From positions 12,704 to 76,703 of the forward strand of contig CAZBWK010000002.1 in NCBI GenBank assembly GCA_964495655.1: DNA of 64,000 bases, in the 5' to 3' direction. Positions 50,530 through 58,355 of the stretch are shown here, one piece after another. A program made the translations under genes and the position numbers. The notes beneath the pieces are model-generated. The model searched no databases. It was not told where the DNA came from and worked only from the letters and a program-made list of their open reading frames with translations. How positions within the stretch are numbered: the first letter of the stretch is position 1; each line of letters opens with the position of its first letter. Origin of the DNA: JAAYJR01 sp964495655. GTDB lineage: Bacteria > Bacteroidota > Bacteroidia > Bacteroidales > Prolixibacteraceae.

Positions 50530-52431
50530 CTATTTAATATTCAACATCTCCAAAAGGCTCTCCATCTGCGAAAAATCCGGTACAACAATATCTGCACCTG
50601 CCTTGATAAGTCTGGATCGCTTACCAGGGTTGAGGCTGTGCCTCTTCACTTCATTACTTGCAATACCGACAGTGACGCCTCCCCTCTTTCTGGTTTCCCT
50701 GATCTCGACAGGCCCGTCACCAAACGTAACAACCTGTCCCATATTTGAGTCTCCAATGCTGGTAAGTATACGATCCAGCACGATCTTTTTAGCATCTTTT
50801 TTAATATCGCCAACTGAGCCGTAGATCCCCCCTTCGAATAAATTGTCATAACCCAGGATCCGGGCTTCATTTTTTACATCTACTTCATCGGTACCGCTTG
50901 CAAGATACAGCTTAATACCGGCCCCATACAAAGTCTTCAGAAACAATACGGCATTCTTCATGGTGAAATCTTCAAGCACCAGCTCTCCCCGCAAGATCTT
51001 TGTCTCCCTGCTTCTTACCATCTTCAGCAGTTCATCGTTATATATCTCTTTATAGCCAAACTCATCCAGTATCTCACCTTCGGGTACAAGTCCGAACTCC
51101 CTGACAAGCTCCGTCAGTCCTTTCATCTGTACCAGAGTCTGAATGCCTGTTGTTTTATCTATATAATCGGCAACCCTTGACTGCACTTTGTGATAAAGCG
51201 CTTCATCAGCTTCATTGAACTTCCTGCCGAGAATAGCCTTTATCATCATCGGCTCCATGATCTGCTCCCATCCTTCGCGAAGTGTTGAGATAGTACCGTC
51301 ATGATCAAATATGGCATGAGTAATATTAAGCTCACCCGGTAATTCTCCCGTCATCTCAATTTCGGTATCCGGGTAATATTTTGCATGCCTGATATCCTCG
51401 GCTAACTCCGGACTGTAAACAAAATCTGCATCTTCACCTATCTGCAGTATCTCCGGTGGCGATGCAACCCCTGTCTGAAACAACTTTTGCACTGTAACCC
51501 CGGCAACATAAGTTCCAATTTCCGCTGCAACCTCCATGTCATAACCAGCTGCAAGGGTTGCAGCCGCACCTGCCAGGTAGCTGTCGCCCGCACCCACTGT
51601 ATCAACTTTCGAAAGAATCATCAGTCCGCAAATATCTGTAACTCCTTTTTCATCGACAATTACCGAACCTCTCTCCCCCCTGGTGATAAAGAGGGGTTTG
51701 CCATACTTCTCATAGAGCTTAACTGCTGCTTCCTTCACTTCTGAATAGAGCACAACATCTGCGGGCTCCTTGTTTATTCCACATAGAACAGCAGCTTCCG
51801 TATCATTCATTTTCCTGTATGCACCATCGTAAAAATCACTGTAGTTTCGGCTGTCGGCAATGAATATCTTTTCCGGGAAACGGCTAATAAGCTCCACCAG
51901 CCTTTCTCTAAAGTATTGAGTGTTAATACCTGAAATAACCTGTTCATTAATGATCACCAGGTCTGCCTCCGGAATTTCCCCGGCTAGTCTTTCAATCAGC
52001 AAATCAGCCGTCTCCGGAGCCAGCTGGTTAAAATTGCCAAAATCAATCCTGTTCTGTTCTGTATCTCCAATATATGGCTTTGTATATACGTGAGTGGACC
52101 AGTTTTCGGTCTGAACTATCAGATCCCTGGTACCTATGCCCGTCTCATTCATAACCTTTACCATCTCATTGCCAAAAGGGTCATCTCCGATAACCCCGTA
52201 TGCACGAACATCCTTAACTCCCATTGCGGCCAGGTTGCTTGTAACATTCCCAGCACCACCTAAGGAATAACGTTGCTGCCTGACCGGATGAGTAGACATG
52301 CCGGTCTCTACAGATATCTCACTTTTTGATTCATCAATGAACCAGTAGGCATCAAGGCAGAAATCCCCGATTACTGCTATACTGACCGATTTGACATCAT
52401 CTATTATCTTCTCTAACTTTTCTCTGTTCAT
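50530..52431 (-). CDS. PfkB-type sugar kinase fused to HAD phosphatase
   Basis: 633 aa. Residues 1-325 are a ribokinase-fold kinase closest to the HldE/RfaE kinase domain: VIGDFCLDAYW near 20, LGGAGNVTSNLAAMG at 57-71, FITRGERG at 248-255, and DTVGAGDSY at 277-285 with the catalytic Asp. Residues 370-633 are a HAD hydrolase: FDHDGT with nucleophile Asp376 and Asp378, ASGT with Ser512, and GDGPVE with Asp572, plus a helical cap. HldE instead fuses the kinase to a nucleotidyltransferase. Here kinase and phosphatase in one chain could make a sugar 1-phosphate from a sugar 7- (or 6-) phosphate, as HldA plus GmhB do. A GmhA-like isomerase gene lies 35 bases upstream. Substrate unknown. Confidence 0.88.
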   Translation of the reverse strand: MNREKLEKIIDDVKSVSIAVIGDFCLDAYWFIDESKSEISVETGMSTHPVRQQRYSLGGAGNVTSNLAAMGVKDVRAYGVIGDDPFGNEMVKVMNETGIGTRDLIVQTENWSTHVYTKPYIGDTEQNRIDFGNFNQLAPETADLLIERLAGEIPEADLVIINEQVISGINTQYFRERLVELISRFPEKIFIADSRNYSDFYDGAYRKMNDTEAAVLCGINKEPADVVLYSEVKEAAVKLYEKYGKPLFITRGERGSVIVDEKGVTDICGLMILSKVDTVGAGDSYLAGAAATLAAGYDMEVAAEIGTYVAGVTVQKLFQTGVASPPEILQIGEDADFVYSPELAEDIRHAKYYPDTEIEMTGELPGELNITHAIFDHDGTISTLREGWEQIMEPMMIKAILGRKFNEADEALYHKVQSRVADYIDKTTGIQTLVQMKGLTELVREFGLVPEGEILDEFGYKEIYNDELLKMVRSRETKILRGELVLEDFTMKNAVLFLKTLYGAGIKLYLASGTDEVDVKNEARILGYDNLFEGGIYGSVGDIKKDAKKIVLDRILTSIGDSNMGQVVTFGDGPVEIRETRKRGGVTVGIASNEVKRHSLNPGKRSRLIKAGADIVVPDFSQMESLLEMLNIK

Positions 52432-52466
52432 TTCTATTTAACGTTTCCGGATTCTTATCTTTTAAA

Positions 52467-53102
52467 TTACAAATTAAAAAACTCCTCTTCAACCATCAGA
52501 CAGATTGCATGGTAAACGGGAAGATGTAACTCCTGTACCATATGTGTGGAAGTTTCAGGAACATTGATCACAACATCACACTCATTTTTCATTTTACCTC
52601 CCGTACTGCCTGTCATGCCGATAGTCTTCATACCCATAGCTTTGGCAACTATAATTGCAAACAATACATCTTTAGAGTTGCCCGAACTGCTTAGTCCCAA
52701 TAAAACATCTCCTTCTCTCCCGTATCCTGTAACCTGTTGGGCAAAAACAAAATCGCCGTTAATATCATTTATTATGGCTGTCATAAGATCATTGTGGGCT
52801 GACAGAGATATTGCAGGTAGTCCCTGCTGCAGGCACTCAGCAAGCATGCCTCCGTGTTCGGGAGAAATCAATCTTATTTTCTCCTGAATGCCACGATCTA
52901 ACGGCCTTTTTTTAACAAAACCCTTCATTAATTCACCGGCAATATGTCCTGAATCGGAACTACTGCCTCCGTTTCCGCAAATTAATAATTTACCGCCTCC
53001 TCTGTAATTATCAATAATTATCTGCACAGCTTCGGTTATCTCTGACCGCAGAAAGCTTAATTCTCTATGTTGCTTAAATAATTGGTCCAAAATTTTACTC
53101 AT
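52467..53102 (-). CDS. SIS-domain phosphosugar isomerase, GmhA-like
   Basis: About 211 aa from the ATG at 53102; another in-frame ATG at 53123 would overlap the ROK gene by 11 bases. Motifs are LLICGNGGSSSDSGHIAGEL (phosphate loop and catalytic Glu), GLSSSGNSKDV, KTIGMTGSTGGKM and, near the end, MVQELHLPVYHAICLMVEEEF with the conserved Glu and His of sedoheptulose-7-phosphate isomerase. A segment between the first and second motifs (around KGFVKKRPLDRGIQEKIRL) is longer than in E. coli GmhA. It may isomerise a ketose phosphate to an aldose phosphate for the PfkB-HAD enzyme encoded next. Confidence 0.88.
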   Translation of the reverse strand: MSKILDQLFKQHRELSFLRSEITEAVQIIIDNYRGGGKLLICGNGGSSSDSGHIAGELMKGFVKKRPLDRGIQEKIRLISPEHGGMLAECLQQGLPAISLSAHNDLMTAIINDINGDFVFAQQVTGYGREGDVLLGLSSSGNSKDVLFAIIVAKAMGMKTIGMTGSTGGKMKNECDVVINVPETSTHMVQELHLPVYHAICLMVEEEFFNL

Positions 53103-53112
53103 AACCCGGTTT

Positions 53113-54093
53113 TTAATAATCATAGTTGTATGATGCTACACATAATGCAGCGTAATCACCCACCGATTCACCCAGAAGTGCTGGTTTTATCTTACAAACC
53201 TCAACTGCTTCCGGTATTGCCTCCTCCCTCAGTATTCTTTCAACATGAGGACTGAACAATGACTCATTACGTGCATAGATACTTCCGATAACAATACACT
53301 CAGGATTGATTATATCAATAAGTACCGCCAACCCCCTCCCCAGATATTCAGCTGATATTTTTATTATCTCATTAGCAACAGGATTACCATCATTGGCAGC
53401 CATGGCAACCTCCTTCGCCGTCAGTTGCCCCGATCCGGTCAGGTCTCTGCAATATTCAACATCAACTCCTTTTTCGATCTTCTCTTTTAAAATGGTCTTT
53501 GCCAGTTGGGCTATGCCTCCTCCGCTGCAAAAACCCTCAAAGGAACCTGCTTTCCCAAAACCGACAGGACCGTCCGGTGCAAGGCGGATATGCCCTACTT
53601 CGCCTCCAAGATCATTAGTTCCTGAATAGAGCCTGCCATTTATTATCAATCCCGATCCCATTCCTGTTCCAAATGTAAGGAACACCATATTCCGTGTACC
53701 CTTGCCCGCCCCCATAAGCCACTCGGCAAGAGCGCAGGCATTGGCATCATTCTGAACGGAGACAGGAACATCATATCTTTTACGAAACATTTCCACAATT
53801 GGTATTTCATCCCATCCCGGCAGATTGGGAGGTGAAAGTATTAATCCCCTGTTTGAATCAAGAGGCCCGCCACAACTGATCCCAATGCCGGCTAACCGTT
53901 CTTTGGGCAGGTGAAGCAGCAGTTCATCCGTTTTTTCAAAAAATTCATTCAATATTTTTTCAGCTCCTCTTTCTGTCCTTGTTTCAAACTGTGTTTTGCG
54001 GTAGATGTTAAACTTATCATCACCAGCGATAACAGCACACTTAGTGCCTCCGATATCAAGTCCTATGTAATATTTTTCATTTATTGCCTGCAT
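53113..54093 (-). CDS. ROK-family sugar kinase
   Basis: 326 aa. ATP/phosphate motif YIGLDIGGTKCAVIAGD at the N-terminus, GISCGGPLDSNRG, QNDANACALAEW with the catalytic Asp, FLTFGTGMGSGLI and GGEVGHIRL. The Cys-rich zinc motif of many ROK proteins (CxCGxxGC) is not present: the region reads GKAGSFEGFCSGGGI. There is no N-terminal DNA-binding domain, so it is a kinase and not a repressor. It should phosphorylate an imported hexose (glucose, mannose or similar). It sits 27 bases after the MFS gene and overlaps or abuts the isomerase gene. Confidence 0.92.
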   Translation of the reverse strand: MQAINEKYYIGLDIGGTKCAVIAGDDKFNIYRKTQFETRTERGAEKILNEFFEKTDELLLHLPKERLAGIGISCGGPLDSNRGLILSPPNLPGWDEIPIVEMFRKRYDVPVSVQNDANACALAEWLMGAGKGTRNMVFLTFGTGMGSGLIINGRLYSGTNDLGGEVGHIRLAPDGPVGFGKAGSFEGFCSGGGIAQLAKTILKEKIEKGVDVEYCRDLTGSGQLTAKEVAMAANDGNPVANEIIKISAEYLGRGLAVLIDIINPECIVIGSIYARNESLFSPHVERILREEAIPEAVEVCKIKPALLGESVGDYAALCVASYNYDY

Positions 54094-54120
54094 ATAATAA
54101 TTATAAACTGTTTATTATAG

Positions 54121-55281
54121 TCACTGTCCGGTCTTGTTCCTTACATACCACGATACCCATAAGATATAGAGCATACAGGCAGCTATTACACTGAGGCTTG
54201 CCGGTGGCCCGAAGAAAGTACTTATCAATCCCATTATCAGAGGTATAACAGCTCCTCCTGAAACAGCCATTATTAAAAGTCCTGATATTTCGTTAGCACG
54301 GTCAGGACTTCTCTTCAAAGAAATTGAAAAAATAACGGGAAACATACTTCCTGCACCCAGTCCCAGAATAAATATGAAGATAAAGGCCACACCTGCAGCA
54401 GGGGCTAAAAACAGGCCTGCGACTCCTGCTAAAGCCAACAAGGCAATTATTAACAAAAAAGGCCTGGGCCGGACATAATTCAGGATAACCGCACCAAGAA
54501 ACCGGGAAATTGTCTCACCTGCAAAAAAAATGCTTATTCCAAGGGCTGCCTTTTCAAAAGCAATGCCATAACCGGCCACAAGCACATTGGCTATATTTGT
54601 ATTAACTGCCACCTCCATACCCACTATTAAAAATATTGACAGGGCCATCAGTGCAATGAATCTGTCACCCAGCAATCCGAAACAGGATGAAAAAGAGGCA
54701 GGTTTGCGGTCAGGTTCAGATTCCTTTATCCTTGTGGCTGAAAGCCAAATAGCAGCAGCTACTGAAGTAATGCCATACACCGCAAACACAAGGCGCCAGT
54801 TACCAAATGAAACTGCAAAAAATGTTGCAATTATAGGGCCCAGAAATGAAATTACCGCCTTTATGAACTGAGATGAGCTAAGGAAACTCGGAAGCTTGTC
54901 TGAAGGAGAAACGTCCTGCAGCAGGGGATTTGCCGACACCTGAATTATAGTATTTCCTATTCCCAGCAGGATGAATGAGGCAAACATCATTCCGAAAGAG
55001 TAGTGAACAAAAGGAAGACCCAATCCGGCAGCCTGCACCAACATACCCAGATTCAGCATCCTTCTTTTCCCGTAACGATCCTGCAATATCCCTGCTGGCA
55101 CAGACAAAACAAAATACCATAGAAGTACCATCATTGGAAGAAACTGGACAATGAAATCTGAAAGTTTAAAATCCTGTTTAATGTATCCTGCAGCTACTCC
55201 GATTATATCAACAAATCCCATAACCACAAAAGAGAGGAATACAGGAAGAAGTTTACCCCAACTTGTTTTATTGCTGTTCAT
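54121..55281 (-). CDS. MFS transporter, FucP-like sugar importer
   Basis: 386 aa with about 12 membrane helices. The first loop carries the MFS signature GILQDRYGKRRML, and FASFILLGIGNTIIQVSANPLL resembles the FucP/GluP/NagP group of sugar:proton symporters. Later helices show GISIFFAGETISRFLGA and FILGLGAGSMFPVIFSISL. It is the first gene of the eight-gene minus-strand operon and is followed by a ROK kinase, the usual importer-kinase pairing for hexoses in Bacteroidota. Confidence 0.9.
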   Translation of the reverse strand: MNSNKTSWGKLLPVFLSFVVMGFVDIIGVAAGYIKQDFKLSDFIVQFLPMMVLLWYFVLSVPAGILQDRYGKRRMLNLGMLVQAAGLGLPFVHYSFGMMFASFILLGIGNTIIQVSANPLLQDVSPSDKLPSFLSSSQFIKAVISFLGPIIATFFAVSFGNWRLVFAVYGITSVAAAIWLSATRIKESEPDRKPASFSSCFGLLGDRFIALMALSIFLIVGMEVAVNTNIANVLVAGYGIAFEKAALGISIFFAGETISRFLGAVILNYVRPRPFLLIIALLALAGVAGLFLAPAAGVAFIFIFILGLGAGSMFPVIFSISLKRSPDRANEISGLLIMAVSGGAVIPLIMGLISTFFGPPASLSVIAACMLYILWVSWYVRNKTGQ

Positions 55282-55502
55282 AAATTAAAGTTTTAGTCTT
55301 CCGGTAATGATATATTTCTAATCAGACACCGAACAATTTGCTAAAAATAAAATAATTCATAAACATAAACGGTATAATGCAACGACAAATTAAAAGATAT
55401 TATAGTTACTGTTTTTAAAATTATCAAAGAAACAATCAGTATACTTATATTTTTAATAATATTTTTGTCTGTTGATTACAGTGTTTCATAATAACAGGAA
55501 CT
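55282..55502. promoter_or_regulatory. divergent promoter region of the mannoside locus
   Basis: 221 AT-rich bases between the MFS operon and the GH92 gene. On the plus strand a TATTTTTG element (55460-55467) fits the Bacteroidota -7 consensus, 36 bases before the GH92 start codon, but no TTTG box is at the matching distance. No clear -7 element is seen for the minus strand. No transcription-factor gene lies beside it. Confidence 0.4.
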
Positions 55503-57878
55503 ATGACCTATATTATCAAAAAAATCGGGATAGCATTTTTACTGCTGTCCATTTTACCTGTCAGCCTGCTGAGGGCTCAGGAGAGAGAGCCTGCTGATCA
55601 TGTCAATCCGTTTCTTGGCACCGACTTTTTCGGTCACACCTACCCCGGAGCTGCCCTGCCTTTTGCAATGATGCATCTTAGTCCGGACACCGGCACAGAA
55701 GGATGGAAACACTGTGCCGGATATGTCTATTCTGCCGGTTCAATTATGGGATTCAGCCATACTCACTGGAGTGGCGTGGGCATGGTTGACGGAGGGGACA
55801 TTCTTCTCATGCCTGTAACCGGCGATAAATTATACATAACTCCGGGCAGTGAGGAGGATCCGGATAAAGGTTACAGGTCACGGTTCAGCCATGACAGGGA
55901 AAAAGCTTCGCCCGGTTACTATTCAGTATTTCTTGAAGATTACGGAATAACTGCAGAACTTACTGCTACCACCAGGGTGGGATTTCACAAATACACTTTC
56001 CCAAAAACTGATAATGCAAAAATTATCATTGACCTTGGTCATAAGATAGGCAAAAAAAATGAAGATGATGTCGCATACCTTTCAATTACCGGCGACAGGC
56101 ACATTGAAGGAGAGAAAACTGACGGCACAGGCAAAATATATTTTGCAGCTGAATTCAGCAAGCCGTTTTTTTACTATGGCACTTTTGATGCCGGATATGC
56201 AACTCCCGAATCCGGCTCAGGAATATTCCCATACAAGAACGGGGAGAAAGGCCGTGACATTGGGGCATTTGTAACCTTCCGCACAGACAGCGCAGAAGAG
56301 ATCCTGGTTAAGGTTGCAATATCATATACGGGAATAGAAGGTGCAAGAAAAAATCTAAAAAATGAACTGCCTCACTGGAATTTCAGCCAGGTAAAGAACG
56401 AAGCATACAAGATCTGGAATAACGAACTGTCGGGAATTAATATAGAAGGAGCTGCTGAAGAGCAAAAAGAGATATTTTATACAGCGCTTTACCATTCACT
56501 ATTGGCGCAGTACATCAATCAGGACTGTGACGGCAGCTATTACGGAGCTGACGGGAAAATTCATATTGCCCGCGGTTATAATTACTACGGCTCTTTTTCC
56601 TGCTGGGACACATATCGTTCACAACACCCCCTGTTGACACTTATTGCACCTGAACATGTCAATGATTTCATTAAATCAATAGTAGCCAAAACAAAAGAGT
56701 ACGGGTGGCTGCCCGCACAGCATTTCCAGAATGTCTTCGGAGAAGGAATGACAGGCGATCACCTGGTACCGGTAATCGTAGATGCTTATATTAAGAATTT
56801 CCGCGATTATGATGTGGATTTTATTTACGGTGCAATGAAGAAAAAAGCCCTTGAGCTGCCGCAGCCACCAGCTCCTGCTGACGCAGGGAGATCAGGATTG
56901 ACTTACTATATTGACCGGGGCTACATACCCGCAGATAAAGTGACTGAATCGGTTTCCAAAACGATGGAATTCTCATATGACGACTGGTGTATTGCACAAA
57001 TGGCAAAAAGCCTTGGATACCATGACGATTACAATCTGTTCATGAAGCGGGCCGGCAACTATAAAAATCTTTGGGATGAGAGAAGTGGCTTTATGAGGCC
57101 CAGGAACATCGACGGATCGTGGCTTGAACATCAAAAAGGCAGAGAACAGGAAATCTTAAAAGAAGGAGACCACTCCTGGTATAAATATTTTGATCCCCTT
57201 TTGGTCGGAAGAAGGCCAAACAGGCACTATACAGAGTCAAATGCCTGGCAATACCTGTGGGCTGCGCAACACGACATCGAAGGACTTATAAATCTTATGG
57301 GCGGCAATGATAAGTTTGTGGTAAAGCTGGATTCATTCTTCAATGCCAGCCCTGTTATAACACCTCCGAAATATGTAGGGGTTGTTGGTACAATAGGCCA
57401 GTATGTACATGGCAATCAGCCCTCACATCATGTGGCTTACCTCTATAATTATGCCGGCAAATCCTGGAAAACACAGGAGAGGGTCAGGGAAATCATGGAG
57501 AAGCTTTACAGACAGGGTCCCGGCGGACTATGTGGAAATGAAGATATGGGATCGCTATCCTCGTGGTATATTCTCAGCTCTATGGGTTTCTACCCTGTAA
57601 CGCCCGGTTACGGGGTTTATATGATCGGGAGCCCCTTATTCGGAAGGGTTACTGTTAAGGCCGGAGACCATTCTTTTACAGTAGTTGCCAATAACAACTC
57701 ACCGGAAAACAGGTATGTACAATCTGCAAAATTGAACGGTGAACCCTTAAACAGAAGCTGGTTGCTGCACAGCGAAATTATCAACGGAGGCCTGTTAGAG
57801 TTCAATATGGGACCACAACCTGTTAAAACCAGGGATGGTGAATTTAAAATTTTGCCTGTGTTAACCCCTGAAAATTAA
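55503..57878 (+). CDS. GH92 family exo-alpha-mannosidase, secreted
   Basis: 791 aa, normal for GH92. Signal peptide (IGIAFLLLSILPVSLLRAQ). The mature start HVNPFLGTDFFGHTYPGAALPFAMMHLSPDT is diagnostic, followed by GFSHTHWSGVG. The C-terminal (alpha/alpha)6 domain has SCWDTYRSQHPLL, GDHLVPVIVDAYIKN, ESNAWQYLWAAQHD, GNQPSHHVAYLYNYAG and GNEDMGSLSSWYILSSMGFYPV. GH92 enzymes are calcium-dependent and remove mannose from the ends of N-glycans or mannans, often alpha-1,2 linkages. The substrate linkage cannot be told from sequence here. It is divergent from the sugar uptake and metabolism operon, supplying mannose or mannosides to it (inference). Confidence 0.95.
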   Translation: MTYIIKKIGIAFLLLSILPVSLLRAQEREPADHVNPFLGTDFFGHTYPGAALPFAMMHLSPDTGTEGWKHCAGYVYSAGSIMGFSHTHWSGVGMVDGGDILLMPVTGDKLYITPGSEEDPDKGYRSRFSHDREKASPGYYSVFLEDYGITAELTATTRVGFHKYTFPKTDNAKIIIDLGHKIGKKNEDDVAYLSITGDRHIEGEKTDGTGKIYFAAEFSKPFFYYGTFDAGYATPESGSGIFPYKNGEKGRDIGAFVTFRTDSAEEILVKVAISYTGIEGARKNLKNELPHWNFSQVKNEAYKIWNNELSGINIEGAAEEQKEIFYTALYHSLLAQYINQDCDGSYYGADGKIHIARGYNYYGSFSCWDTYRSQHPLLTLIAPEHVNDFIKSIVAKTKEYGWLPAQHFQNVFGEGMTGDHLVPVIVDAYIKNFRDYDVDFIYGAMKKKALELPQPPAPADAGRSGLTYYIDRGYIPADKVTESVSKTMEFSYDDWCIAQMAKSLGYHDDYNLFMKRAGNYKNLWDERSGFMRPRNIDGSWLEHQKGREQEILKEGDHSWYKYFDPLLVGRRPNRHYTESNAWQYLWAAQHDIEGLINLMGGNDKFVVKLDSFFNASPVITPPKYVGVVGTIGQYVHGNQPSHHVAYLYNYAGKSWKTQERVREIMEKLYRQGPGGLCGNEDMGSLSSWYILSSMGFYPVTPGYGVYMIGSPLFGRVTVKAGDHSFTVVANNNSPENRYVQSAKLNGEPLNRSWLLHSEIINGGLLEFNMGPQPVKTRDGEFKILPVLTPEN

Positions 57879-57897
57879 AAACTTTTATCTATTTTTG
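57868..57897 (+). promoter_or_regulatory. putative rpsO promoter
   Basis: TATTTTTG at 57890-57897 matches TAnnTTTG, preceded after 19 bases by CTG, a weak -33 box. It overlaps the 3' end of the GH92 gene and gives an rpsO leader of about 80 bases. Confidence 0.45.
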
Positions 57898-57985
57898 CAG
57901 CGTTAATTTTAAACCGTTGTAAATCCGTTATTTAATAAAAAAACGGAATTGCGGGTTAAACATTGTATCATATAAATTTTTTAAA

Positions 57986-58255
57986 ATGTATTTAACTTCA
58001 GAAAAGAAACAGGAATTATTTACCGCTTACGGCAAAAATGAAAAAGACACCGGTAGCGCCGAAGGACAGATAGCTCTGTTCACCTTTCGCATTAACCACC
58101 TCACACTACATTTAAAACAAAATAAAAAAGATCACAGCACCAGACGTGCACTGATCAAGCTGGTAGGGAAAAGACGCAGGCTTTTAGATTATCTTAAAAA
58201 CAAAGAAATTGACCGGTACAGGGCAATCATCGAGAAACTGAAATTACGTAAGTAA
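57986..58255 (+). CDS. rpsO: 30S ribosomal protein S15
   Basis: 89 aa, exactly the usual length. Sequence landmarks KNEKDTGSAEGQIALFTFRI, LTLHLKQNKKDHSTRRAL and LVGKRRRLLDYLKNKEIDRY are those of S15, which binds 16S rRNA in the central domain. It is followed by a strong terminator and then pnp, the classic rpsO-pnp order. An 88-base leader separates it from its putative promoter; an autoregulatory structure there is possible but I cannot fold it by eye. Confidence 0.98.
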   Translation: MYLTSEKKQELFTAYGKNEKDTGSAEGQIALFTFRINHLTLHLKQNKKDHSTRRALIKLVGKRRRLLDYLKNKEIDRYRAIIEKLKLRK

Positions 58256-58267
58256 AAAATATCTGAA

Positions 58268-58304
58268 GGGGTGTCAGAATTTTTGTTCTGACACCCCATT
58301 TTTT
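58268..58304 (+). terminator. intrinsic terminator after rpsO
   Basis: A 12-base perfect stem (58268-58279 with 58286-58297), a 6-base loop, then a T-rich tail to 58304. It lies 12 bases past the rpsO stop, so pnp probably depends on partial read-through or its own promoter. Confidence 0.9.
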
Positions 58305-58355
58305 GCATAAAACCTCACCACCCATTATAATTCAATAAATATTTATTAACAAATT

